Source: Symbiodinium natans (taxonomy: Eukaryota > Sar > Dinophyceae > Suessiales > Symbiodiniaceae). From it: a stretch of 64,000 nucleotides of DNA. How positions within the stretch are numbered: the first letter of the stretch is position 1; each line of letters opens with the position of its first letter. Below are positions 30,571-39,089 of this stretch, in pieces. The notes under the pieces were generated by a model. It searched no databases and was not told where the DNA came from. It saw only the letters and a list, made by a program, of their open reading frames with translations. Made by a program: the position numbers and the translations under genes. Where the stretch lies: positions 462,046 through 526,045 of the forward strand of contig CAJNDS010002148.1 in NCBI GenBank assembly GCA_905221605.1, read 5' to 3'.

Positions 30571-30615
30571 AGCTAAATAGACCCTAAAGGCGGCGGGCTC
30601 ATATATATATATAAT
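30571..30615. repeat. Right arm of inverted repeat bounding the 10-kb repeat block
   Basis: AGCTAAATAGACCCTAAAGG (30571-30590) is the exact reverse complement of 20398-20417. It is followed by a diverged 8-base stretch and CATATATATATATA, matching the AT stretch next to the left arm. Confidence 0.75.
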
Positions 30616-30660
30616 AAAACTAAGAAAATAATAGTGATGTGAATTGAAATTAAATCATCA

Positions 30661-30975
30661 TCATTCGGTAATCGGTGCTATGATTTTGAACTTGCTCACA
30701 TGGCATTTTTGTGTGCCGTGCTTTGGTTTCACTGCCTTTCTAGACTTCATGATTTCTGTTAGCAACTCTTCAGATATTTCGTCTGGGTTTAATTTGATAT
30801 TGTGCTTTTCTTCATATTCCCGAGTCTTCTTTTTTTGTAAATGCCTTTGGGACGCTTCTCGTTTTTTCTGCATGTAACTTTCATCTTCCCGTCGTTTGCT
30901 GTAATAAAGCCTGTTGTATATTGCCAGTTGCTCCAGTATTTCTTCCATCGTCAAATCCTCAGGATTTTTACTCAT
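30661..30975 (-). CDS. Small charged protein of unknown function (viral region)
   Basis: A 104-aa ORF on the minus strand, first gene right of the inverted repeat. It is rich in Lys, Glu and Tyr and probably helical; NRLYYSKRREDESYMQKKR and EKHNIKLNPDEISEELL suggest a coiled coil or DNA-binding helices. It diverges from the PolB gene across a 130-base AT-rich intergenic region holding both start sites. The function is unknown. Confidence 0.55.
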   Translation of the reverse strand: MSKNPEDLTMEEILEQLAIYNRLYYSKRREDESYMQKKREASQRHLQKKKTREYEEKHNIKLNPDEISEELLTEIMKSRKAVKPKHGTQKCHVSKFKIIAPITE

Positions 30976-31108
30976 ATTAGTATACTATGTATAATTTTTT
31001 CTTTAGATACTACCTTTCATTAGTATAAAAATTAAATAAGACTAAAAACAGCATCCTAAGAAAAACCACTTAAAGGATTATTAATATATAGTTTAATTAT
31101 ATTGATAT

Positions 31109-32116
31109 ATGAGTAAGAACATAAAGCGAAATTTAGATGCACTTCAAACATTCTACCAAATCAGAAGAAACCGCATCAACCAATCCACCAGAACACAGGT
31201 CCAAAACATAATAAACTTATACTCAGATCGTAAGATCGCACAATTCACCACGGCAGACAACCTAATCAGAAAACTCACCACCGCAAAAACAGAGAAAGAC
31301 AAAGAAAAAGCCGAAAAAGATTACAACAAGATCTATGACAAACACAGAGATAAACAAAAACTAAGCCAGAGAATGGCGGAAGCCAAAGAAGAAAGCAAAA
31401 GAACAGGAAGAACCAACCCAAGAAAACCAAGAGCATATTCAATCAATGTCCATTTATACCAACTTAAGACTGAATCACATCAGTTATTATCAGTATCATT
31501 CAGAGACAGCAGAGGTAGGGCGTATGTTCCGATTTATATGCGCGATCTAACAGCCAATGTAGCAACCACAGCGTGGATTGAAAACCTGGCGAGGAGACGA
31601 ATATTTAGAGATGAGAAGAAAGAAACGAAAACATTCCATAGGCTCAAATTGTTATTAATGACAGACGACAGTTTTAAAGCCGATGTCAGTTATGCAAAGG
31701 GTTATATTGCTTGTATCAAGGTTAATTATACCGAGAGAGTAGATAACGCCGATGCTTTCAAACCACAAGACGAAGATCTAACCAACAGCACAGAGAATGT
31801 CAGCATGTATCATAGATATATCCAGACGCCCTTAGACCCACAGTATGAGACCTTTAAGGAAGCCATTAAAATAAAGCACTATGTTAAGAACGAGTGTTGG
31901 TTTAACACCTTGACTGATTATTGTAAAGATACCCTTATGGGAGACAAGAAGCGAGAGAAGAACAAACTCACCAAAGAAAATATTTTAAAAATCATTGGTA
32001 AGACGGAAGAGGATTTTAAAACAAAAGGGGCGTCAATAACCGATATGACCAAGGTGTTTGAACATTATAATATGCAGGTCAGAATTTATGACGCCTTTGA
32101 GAATCTCAATTTTTAA
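31109..32116 (+). pseudogene. PolB-helicase polyprotein, N-terminal segment (frame 1)
   Basis: The first 335 residues of a replication protein that continues in other frames to 35071. The start ATG at 31109 follows an AT-rich leader. The N-terminus is a Lys/Arg-rich helical region (about 1-115), then a compact domain with NECWFNTLTDYCKDTLMG and ITDMTKVFEHYNMQVRIYD, a segment I associate with the N-terminal part of polymerases in Polinton-like elements of protists. The frame ends at TAA just after a five-T run (32110-32114); removing one T would join it to the next segment, which continues the same domain. Either a one-base insertion or a sequencing error. Confidence 0.6.
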
Positions 32117-32594
32117 ACACGACCCCGTAAAAAGAGACCACCATATCCCAGCCTTATATGCTATAGTGAAGAACAGCCACATCTACACAGTCAGTGATAA
32201 TTTGAATATGTTACGGCAGATGCTACCCAAAAACTCTAGTAATTACGATATCTCGGTGAAAGCATCTTCAGATTATCACCTTAACGAGAAAGAAGAACCC
32301 GTAGAGTGTAAAATGATCACGACCTTAGACGACATCCGGAAGCACACAGAACATAGCGAATATACCTTAGTTTATGACGGTTATGACTTGTCCCATCTGT
32401 TTTATCTTAGCAAGGAAGCGGGATATGAACGGCAAATTAAATTTAGTGCAGGGTGCGTGTCGGAACTTAACTTCAAGTTCAAGATCAAGATAAACCAAGA
32501 AACACAAAAAGTTATCAAATACAAGGTTAAGACCCAGAACTTGGTCAATAATTTTATTGATGGTTCCATCTGCGTGAGAACTGAGCAGATCTAA
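32058..32594 (+). pseudogene. PolB-helicase polyprotein, exonuclease-region segment (frame 2)
   Basis: The genuine part begins about 32110 with KHDPVKRDHHIPALYAI, directly continuing the previous segment; the upstream ATG at 32058 is out of frame. The reading runs to TAA at 32592. LVYDGYDLSHLFYLSKEAGY lies where a 3'-5' exonuclease-like region of a B-family polymerase would be, but I cannot assign the exonuclease Asp/Glu motifs firmly. Past the stop the protein seems to resume in a third frame (HKSYYNEVDVNIFKECRTIP, about 32650-32710) before the main ORF, so two more one-base shifts separate it from 32711. Confidence 0.5.
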
Positions 32595-32710
32595 ACAAGA
32601 TGTCCAAAGCCATGTTTAATTCAACACCGCCCTCTTCAAACAAACTCACAAGTCGTATTACAACGAAGTAGATGTAAATATTTTCAAGGAGTGTCGCACC
32701 ATTCCCCCCG

Positions 32711-34972
32711 GTGGGTGAAATAAATAAGCATTATTATTTATATAACCCTAAGACAGACAAAGACGACAAATACTTTTATACCCCGGAAGTGGCTACGGAG
32801 ATAGATGTCAGAAAAGCTTATACTTCGGCATTTAACAAGATTTCTGAAATCCCCGTGTTCACTCAGTTTGATATCTGGAAGCCCTTCAACGACGATGGCA
32901 ATCATCTCACTGATTACCACGATTTAACTCTCTACTTAGTGAAGCCAACCAAGAGAAGCTTATTCTTTAATAAAGCCTACACTTTAGTATATGGTAAGTT
33001 TTTAAAACACTTTACGAAGCAGTGTAAGATAATCTACTATAAACAACCGTCCAGAGTATACAAGGTGGACTACAGAAAGATCACAGCCGAGTTATGGAAA
33101 ACCGACATCTCCGACAAACTAGCCGAAGACATCAGAATAAAGAAATTAATAGCCAATGTTAATTTCGGGCTACTTGAGAGGAACACGAATAAAGCTCATA
33201 AAAGTTATGCCTTTGACACTCTAAGGGAAGCCTTATATTATCAAAACAAGATCGGCGGAAAGGTTAACAGAATCTCGGGTATGTATGTTGATCAGGTTGA
33301 GAACATTAATGGCGAAACGGACTTTGTAGAAAAGGAGATGGACAAAAAATATTATTGCTTAACAGTGACGGATACAGCCACCCTACGAAACGGATATATA
33401 TACATAAAAGAGTTACTATTACAACACCATAACTTTAAAATGCACACCGACTACACAACATTAACAGAAAATCATATAGGAGTATGGAGTGTTAAGACCG
33501 ATGCCTTCGTGATCAGGAAGGAGCATCTGAGAAGAGCCAAGAACCTAATAGAGTTTAATGAGCATATCGGGGGGTGGAGACACGAAAAGAGTAAAAACAT
33601 AGCGGAACCTACAGAGCTGTGGAAACCAAAACAGAACGAACTGATCCGGCTACCGGTGTTTAAGAACGACACCCGACCAATAGACGACGAATGGGACACG
33701 GAAAGCATAGCAAAGGACATCGTAACGCATAACCCTATTATGATCCGATCCAAGTATGCAGGAGGAGGCAAGTCACACATAGCGAAGCATTTCAGCAAGA
33801 TGTTAGGTTACAAAACTCTGTTCGTAGTTCCCCAGAATAGTTTATCGCAGAATATAGACGATGATGCGGTAACCACTAATAAGTTTTTTGCCATCCCAGT
33901 TGGCGACGGGGAGCTTCGCTCCCCCTCAGGGCGAAGCCGTGACGGGGAGAAATTGCCCGAGTTTGATCATAGTAGTTATAACTGTATAGTCTTTGATGAG
34001 ATTTATATGAATGGAACGCACATCCTAAATGGGATCAGAGAGTTTGTGAAAAAGAACCCCAATAAGATCATAGTCGGGGCTGGTGATGTAAAACAGCTAC
34101 CACCCATTCAAGACCTAACCAACACAAGGAAGCCCGACGAATACGCCGACGAATGTATTAATCAGATCTTCAAATATAATGTTATGCATACCATTCGTAA
34201 GAGACTCGGGCCACAGGGTGATCCGATAGCAGAAGCCAACCGAAAAATCTTAGATATGATGTATGATGACATCTGGGTGTATAAGATATCTTTAGATGAG
34301 TTCGTTCGCAAGTATTTTAAAACAACAGACGGCCTAACAGAATCTCATAAGAACATAGCCTATACTAATATGAGATGCCTAGCAGTGTCAAATGCGATCA
34401 GAAAGAGCTTGGGTAAATCAGATAAGTATGAGGTCGGTGAGATCTTAATATGCAGATTATATAAGAACACGAATAATGTAAAATTCAATGTGAACTACAG
34501 GTTTAGGATCGTAAGCATATCCAAGAATATATTTATACTAGAGAATGTTAAACCAAAGCAACAGTATATGATGGACATAGCTACCTTAGACAAACATTTC
34601 AGATACGACTACTGCACTACGTGCCATTCTGCACAAGGGGCTTCAATTGACGGCAAGATCGTTATACACGAGTGGGAGAAATCGCATTTGGTAACTCGTG
34701 AGTGGTTGTGGTGCGCCTTGACCAGAAGCACGGATGTTAATAATGTGTTGTTTTATGAGAGCACCGCCGAACCTCAAAACGAACTGAACGAAACAACCTT
34801 GCGAAAATACCTAAACAATAAGATAGAAGCATACAAGCAACAAGATCAAAAAGCAAAGAGAGAAATAGATAAAAGTAAGTATGTTGATCCCGAGTGGTTT
34901 ATGAAAAGAATCTACGGGCATTGTAACAACTGCGGTTGTAAGTTTGAATTTGAGATTAAGAACGGCCTCTGA
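32711..34972 (+). CDS. Family B DNA polymerase fused to SF1 helicase (main open segment)
   Basis: 753 codons, no ATG (the GTG at 32711 merely follows the shift). The polymerase part has motif A at residues 32-39 (DVRKAYTS), motif B at 144-153 (KLIANVNFG) and motif C near 261-266 (VKTDAF, Lys in place of the usual first Asp). It would be the replicative, probably protein-primed, polymerase. A superfamily 1 (Pif1/RecD-like) helicase follows in the same chain: Walker A AGGGKSH at 350-356, Walker B IVFDE at 426-430, GDVKQLPP at 458-465, motif V CHSAQGASIDG and motif VI WCALTRS. A C-terminal zinc motif (HCNNCG) runs into TGA at 34970, but the frame stays open to 35071 with HHVDNCEAWCKLCNC, completing a Cys/His cluster, so the TGA is probably a nonsense mutation. 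Confidence 0.82.
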   Translation: MGEINKHYYLYNPKTDKDDKYFYTPEVATEIDVRKAYTSAFNKISEIPVFTQFDIWKPFNDDGNHLTDYHDLTLYLVKPTKRSLFFNKAYTLVYGKFLKHFTKQCKIIYYKQPSRVYKVDYRKITAELWKTDISDKLAEDIRIKKLIANVNFGLLERNTNKAHKSYAFDTLREALYYQNKIGGKVNRISGMYVDQVENINGETDFVEKEMDKKYYCLTVTDTATLRNGYIYIKELLLQHHNFKMHTDYTTLTENHIGVWSVKTDAFVIRKEHLRRAKNLIEFNEHIGGWRHEKSKNIAEPTELWKPKQNELIRLPVFKNDTRPIDDEWDTESIAKDIVTHNPIMIRSKYAGGGKSHIAKHFSKMLGYKTLFVVPQNSLSQNIDDDAVTTNKFFAIPVGDGELRSPSGRSRDGEKLPEFDHSSYNCIVFDEIYMNGTHILNGIREFVKKNPNKIIVGAGDVKQLPPIQDLTNTRKPDEYADECINQIFKYNVMHTIRKRLGPQGDPIAEANRKILDMMYDDIWVYKISLDEFVRKYFKTTDGLTESHKNIAYTNMRCLAVSNAIRKSLGKSDKYEVGEILICRLYKNTNNVKFNVNYRFRIVSISKNIFILENVKPKQQYMMDIATLDKHFRYDYCTTCHSAQGASIDGKIVIHEWEKSHLVTREWLWCALTRSTDVNNVLFYESTAEPQNELNETTLRKYLNNKIEAYKQQDQKAKREIDKSKYVDPEWFMKRIYGHCNNCGCKFEFEIKNGL
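33905..33949. repeat. GC-rich palindromic insertion inside the helicase
   Basis: GACGGGGAG occurs at 33905-33913 and again at 33941-33949, 36 bases apart. Between them lie GGGGAGCTTCGCTCCCC (7-bp stem) and a second pair GCTTCGC / GCGAAGC. It is GC-rich inside an AT-rich gene, adds exactly 12 codons between Walker A and Walker B, and keeps the frame. It resembles a tiny palindromic mobile element with a 9-bp flanking duplication. Confidence 0.6.
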
Positions 34973-35071
34973 ACAAGTAACATGACAGCCCAGAGACTGT
35001 GTAATGATGAACCGCACCATGTAGATAATTGCGAAGCTTGGTGCAAGTTATGTAATTGCAGTGCAAGATAA
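34973..35071 (+). pseudogene. C-terminal zinc-binding tail of PolB-helicase after TGA
   Basis: In frame with the 753-codon ORF, 32 codons run from the TGA to TAA at 35069-35071: TSNMTAQRLCNDEPHHVDN then CEAWCKLCNC. The Cys and His residues pair with HCNNCGCKF just upstream, so this is very likely the missing end of the same protein. Confidence 0.5.
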
Positions 35072-35100
35072 AAATCAATAAAGATTGTGATTGATTTTTA
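35069..35100. terminator. Hairpin between convergent viral genes
   Basis: TAAAAATCAAT (35069-35079) and ATTGATTTTTA (35090-35100) form a perfect 11-bp stem that includes the natural stop codon of the PolB-helicase. It sits between the 3' ends of convergent genes and so may act in 3'-end formation on both strands. Confidence 0.5.
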
Positions 35101-35157
35101 GCTTACTTTTTAAGTTTTATATGCAAGTTCGCGAACTTTCCATTAGATTTTTTACTC

Positions 35158-35912
35158 TTATATATATTCTATAGTCTTACCAGAAGATGAACTACGAACG
35201 CTTACTGGGGCGGAACTTTCAACATATTCTACTGTAGGCGCGGGAGAACTGCGAACACTATGTGGTGATGATGTATGTTGAATACTTGTAGGCAAAACAA
35301 CGCCAACACCACCACTATTAGACGAATTCCTTGAAGATGATGATGAACTTGATTGCCTCGGTGGTGTGGGGATTATTCCTTTCTCTTCCATTGCTTCTTC
35401 CTGACTATGAACACTACTTGCCTTGTCATTACTTTGTCTTTCTTCCCCTCCTCCAAATGAAAAAACTCTCTTACCCTTCTTAGATCTTCTCCTATTCCAC
35501 TTGTTCTTTGTGTAGGGTTTTCTTCAACTTCTGAACTACTTCTACTTCTATGTATAATGTTTGATGATTTTCTACTGCTAGAAGAACTTGAAGATGACGA
35601 CGGTAATGAACTATAGGGTGTTTCATTTTGTCTTAACATACATCTAAAAGTTTGAGTCATCTTGTCTCTTCTTTCTTTTAACAAATTCTTATAATCTTTA
35701 ACCTTACTATCGTATAACCACTCAACACCTTCTATCATCGGAAAATCAACTTGTATCGCTTTATTTGCAGTTCTTATGGGCGCTTCTTCAACATCATAAC
35801 CTTTTGTATCAAGAGATGGGTTATAAGTTCCTTCTACATTAATATCATCATCTACTTTGAACCTTTTTCGCTTTGGTAGTTTGTCTTTGTATAAGTTTAA
35901 GTGTTTATACAT
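35158..35912 (-). pseudogene. Ser-rich viral protein of unknown function, one frameshift
   Basis: Two overlapping minus-strand ORFs make one gene. The first (35912 to about 35465) starts MYKHLNLYKDKLPKRKRFKV and contains a run of serines followed by RKSSNIIHRSRSSSEVEEN. The frame then changes at a six-A run on the plus strand (35460-35465) and continues as RVFSFGGGEERQSNDKASS and on into the second Ser/Pro-rich ORF ending at 35158. The apparent tail of the first ORF and apparent Met of the second are artefacts of the shift. Basic N-terminus and disordered Ser-rich tail; it could be a virion or scaffold protein. No family recognised. Confidence 0.5.
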
Positions 35913-35914
35913 TG

Positions 35915-35941
35915 TTATATAATATCTTCGATATTATATAA
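35915..35941. promoter_or_regulatory. Perfect AT hairpin just upstream of the Ser-rich gene
   Basis: TTATATAATATC and GATATTATATAA form a 12-bp stem with a TTC loop, two bases 5' of the ATG at 35912. AT-rich TATA-like boxes also precede other viral starts (for example near 20375, 31090, 40315 and 41935), so this may be a promoter or RNA structure at the 5' end. Confidence 0.4.
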
Positions 35942-35988
35942 TAATATTGGTAGAACCAACATTGTATTATCGGATAGATTTTTGTTGT

Positions 35989-37074
35989 TTAAATTCCAAA
36001 TGCTCTTTTAACTAACATTTCACCACCTTTAATCGCAGCGGCTTTAGCGACTTGTTTAACACCTTCTTTCGCACCTTCACTTATGCTTTCACTAAAACTC
36101 TTACCTTTGTTTTTGCCCCGTTTTCTCATCCATTGCTTCTTCCGTGCTGTAACGTCTTCATCACTTATTGGCATTGCCCAAGTTCCCTCATCTATAGTAT
36201 CTTGCAATAGATCCAATAAGTATCGTTTATAAGTTCTTCCTGGTGCTTTTCCTGATCCTTTCCCTTTGATTGGTTTCAGCTCTTCTTCTACTTCGTTTTC
36301 TTCGGGGACTTCAATACCTCTCAAAAAGAACTGATACTTTATTTGATCAATCGTTTTTCGTTCCCAAGTTTTCATACTGACACCGTAATTAATTTCTTGT
36401 AGTGGTGTCTCTGGCAAACTTGGTGGGACTTGTTGTTGTTGTTGTTGTTGTTGTCTAAACTGTTGATGGTCATCATCTGCTACTAGTTCTTCTTCATCAT
36501 CTGAATATTGAATACCTGCTGACGCAGATGCTGTTTGTGGGATTTGCGGGATCTGCCTTCTTAACATGTCTTCCATAACGGGACTGACATATTGTCTTAC
36601 TAACTGTTCGTGTCTTTGTGCCATTTCTTGGTCTCTTGTTATTTGTTGTCTTGCTCTTTCTTGTAGTTCTCGTTCTGCATCGGTATGACAGACTACCACG
36701 TCACTAGGTGGCAGAGATGCAGTATTATAAGATTCCGAATCAATGGGAGTAGTTTGTCCCGAACTTTGTAAGTGTTGTTCTAAATGTAAGGTTCCGCCGT
36801 TTTGTTGAACTTGTCTTCTCATCATCAAATCTCTCATTTGTCTGTCCATTATCCTATTCTGTTGCTCCTTCAAAAGTTCTACTGCATCCGAACCATCAAA
36901 GAAGCTACCCTGCGGACTGTTTCTAAACTGTGTTGCCCTTCTGTCTAAAAAAGGTTTCAACGTTTTCTGCTCATGACTTATTAATCCTACAATTTCGTTA
37001 AAGGTCGGCTTTCTCTTGAGACCAAATTTCTGATATGGGTTGTTCAATTCAAACCTTGCTGTTTTCATTGCCAT
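35989..37074 (-). CDS. Gln-rich virion-associated protein (putative, unknown function)
   Basis: A 361-aa intact ORF. The N-terminus (FELNNPYQKFGLKRKPTFNE and RNSPQGSFFDGSDAVELL) looks conserved and folded. The centre is low-complexity: an eight-residue Gln run near 207-214, acidic DDEEELVADDDHQQ, and Arg/Gln-rich helices (RQMRDLMMRRQVQ). The C-terminus is basic (RKKQWMRKRGKNKGKS) and then helical and hydrophobic (EGVKQVAKAAAIKGGEMLVK). I recall proteins of this style beside capsid genes in Polinton-like viruses but cannot name a family. A structural or DNA-condensing role is a guess. Confidence 0.55.
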   Translation of the reverse strand: MAMKTARFELNNPYQKFGLKRKPTFNEIVGLISHEQKTLKPFLDRRATQFRNSPQGSFFDGSDAVELLKEQQNRIMDRQMRDLMMRRQVQQNGGTLHLEQHLQSSGQTTPIDSESYNTASLPPSDVVVCHTDAERELQERARQQITRDQEMAQRHEQLVRQYVSPVMEDMLRRQIPQIPQTASASAGIQYSDDEEELVADDDHQQFRQQQQQQQQVPPSLPETPLQEINYGVSMKTWERKTIDQIKYQFFLRGIEVPEENEVEEELKPIKGKGSGKAPGRTYKRYLLDLLQDTIDEGTWAMPISDEDVTARKKQWMRKRGKNKGKSFSESISEGAKEGVKQVAKAAAIKGGEMLVKRAFGI

Positions 37075-37141
37075 TTAATAATAATTATACTATTTCAGAA
37101 AATAATATTCTTATTAAACAAACGTCGCGAATGCTCGTGAG

Positions 37142-37478
37142 TTATACGAACGTCAGTTTCTTCAGTTCCTCAATACGTTTTTTCATATGCTCTATGGTTG
37201 AATGTGGAAGGTTAGGACGATGTAACTCGTTAGTTAATCTATCTAATTCTTGCTGATAGTTTTTTGCGTCTGTTGCTCTCTAATAGTTCCTTTCGTTTAA
37301 GCACTGGCCCCTCATAACTCTCTCTTAATTTGGTATGATCTCTAAGGTGTTCCAAATAACGTGTGTCTTGCATTTGAAAAGGGCTGTATTGTTTCGTAGA
37401 GGTGCTTATCTTAAAGCCTTTAACATCATCCGGATGTTGTTTCTGTACATACTTTCTACCATATCTTTTACTAAACAT
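37142..37478 (-). pseudogene. Small coiled-coil viral protein, frameshifted
   Basis: The first 70 or so codons read MFSKRYGRKYVQKQHPDDVK onwards to KRKELLE. After a one-base shift near 37270 the other frame continues as ATDAKNYQQELDRLTNELHR and ends MKKRIEELKKLTFV with TAA at 37142-37144. The continuation is a clear heptad-like coil and its composition matches the first part, so the 79-aa ORF that stops at 37239 is a truncated view. The function is unknown; it lies in the minus-strand cluster of presumed structural genes. Confidence 0.5.
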
Positions 37479-37510
37479 TGTTGTTATATATTAATGTAGA
37501 ATTTATTGTT

Positions 37511-38078
37511 TTATCTTCTCTTTTGCCTACCACCTGAAAACATGCTTTGGAATAATGTGTTTGCCTTCTCTTTTCGTTTGGTGTTCTTGATGTATTAAAA
37601 GTAGGTTCTCATTAATGATTTCTTGTGGCGATTTCATCCTAACTGGTTGTGTTGGTTTTTTTTGTAACCTTTTGCTTCACTTCTTGAAAATACGGTGCTT
37701 CGTGCATACTAGAATGGCTTTGCCGTGCTTCTTGTTCTTGCTGCATGATTTGATTTTGTGGGTGTTGTATTGCCACGGCTTTGACTTTAGGTTTCACTTT
37801 CGGTTTGGGGTTAATCGGTTTGTCTTCTAGCTTTTTACATTTATGAGTATATCTCATTGTCTTCAAAAAAAATTTGCCCCACAGTCTTTACAATTAACAC
37901 TTTTACTTACCATCCTATCTTTTTTGTTTTTGAATTCTGGTTCATCTGCTTCAGTTTTAATTTCATTCGCTATTGGTTTGTCGGAGGTTGCTTCATTAGT
38001 TTGTTCAGGTATTGCTTCGGGCACTTCTTCATTAACGATTTCATTGACTGCTTCAATATTGGTTTCAGGCTCAGTCAT
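37511..38078 (-). pseudogene. Zinc-finger viral protein, three frameshifts
   Basis: Reading starts MTEPETNIEAVNEIVNEEV, an acidic disordered N-terminus, and reaches a zinc motif VNCKDCGANFF. At an eight-A run (37865-37872, plus strand) the frame shifts and continues MRYTHKCKKLEDKPINPKPK, giving CxxC plus HxC ligands. A second shift at an eight-T run (37656-37663) leads to TQPVRMKSPQEIINENLLL, and a third near 37585 to NTKRKEKANTLFQSMFSGG, ending at TAA 37511-37513. About 189 codons in total. A single zinc finger followed by a Pro/Lys linker recurs in PLV and giant-virus proteins; its role here is unknown. Confidence 0.55.
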
Positions 38079-38201
38079 TTATATTTTATTCTACATTATT
38101 TCTATTTTTTAAGTAAATAGAAATAAAATAGATACAGTTTAAGGCTCTTCTTGGGGTTCTTCTTGACTTAACGATTTTAGGTATTGCTGGTGCTTATTTG
38201 T

Positions 38202-39038
38202 TTATAGATTTACGAAAAGTAGACTAAGTTCAATACTTTGATTATGAAAGTCAATGACACGACCACGAGCATCGGTAATTTTAAACCGTAATCGTTTGAA
38301 ACTTCTGTTAGAGACGTCAATATAATCATTTAGAAGAGGTGTAGATGATGATACAACAACCCCGCCCACATTGGAAGCAACGGGGATTTCTTTGATAATA
38401 CAATTACTATATCCGTTAGGAGCGCTATAATGGTAATCAGATAACTCAGGACTTAAAACATAAATGCTACTAAATGGCACGAGGTTAAACATGCTTGAAT
38501 CCCAATATGTGGCCTTCTCTTTGATTTCCCAATTCCCGATAAGTCTGTTAATACTATCAGGCTCACTAATTATGTTTCCATCCCATATTGTAGTAGTTGT
38601 TATTTCTTTGTCGGTAACAACTTTGAAAGTGTAAGCGCCATTCGTTAACAGTAATCGCATAGTTCTGGAGTCAGAGTCATATACGAAATCAAATAAATCA
38701 GTTTGTATATCGTTTGTTGCTTGATTTAGTTTTGAACTTACAGCACCCGAAAGAGCCGAAGCAAAATAAACGCTGTTGACCATATCAACTTTTACATAAC
38801 GATTAACACTACCATCGCCGTTATATAAAATCAAACAAAAGTAATGAAAGAAGCCTTCCTGCGTGGTATAATATGACTGTGGTATAGCTTCTTCTATAAC
38901 ATACATCACAGTATTAGGGCCGGTTTCTAACACCTCTTCTAATTCTATAATAAAGTCGCTACTACTGACACTTTGAGGAAGTCTGTATTCTGAATTTACA
39001 TAAACTTTATTATATGCTAATTTTCTCGTAGAAAGCAT
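38202..39038 (-). CDS. Penton-like minor capsid protein (single jelly roll)
   Basis: A 278-aa intact ORF that would form capsid vertices. The pattern is that of Polinton/PLV minor capsid proteins: an N-terminal VNSEYRLPQSVSSSDFIIEL, a Tyr/Asn-rich middle, SSIYVLSPELSDYHY, and the C-terminal signature RLRFKITDARGRVIDFHNQS followed by IELSLLF. The start at 39038 follows an AT-rich leader. After TAA (38202-38204) the frame stays open for 20 more codons (KHQQYLKSLSQEEPQEEP, stop at 38139), so a short acidic tail may have been lost to a nonsense change, though the jelly roll itself looks complete. Confidence 0.78.
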   Translation of the reverse strand: MLSTRKLAYNKVYVNSEYRLPQSVSSSDFIIELEEVLETGPNTVMYVIEEAIPQSYYTTQEGFFHYFCLILYNGDGSVNRYVKVDMVNSVYFASALSGAVSSKLNQATNDIQTDLFDFVYDSDSRTMRLLLTNGAYTFKVVTDKEITTTTIWDGNIISEPDSINRLIGNWEIKEKATYWDSSMFNLVPFSSIYVLSPELSDYHYSAPNGYSNCIIKEIPVASNVGGVVVSSSTPLLNDYIDVSNRSFKRLRFKITDARGRVIDFHNQSIELSLLFVNL

Positions 39039-39089
39039 TAATTATATAATTAACATAGATTTTTTTTATTAACTAATAATAATAATATA

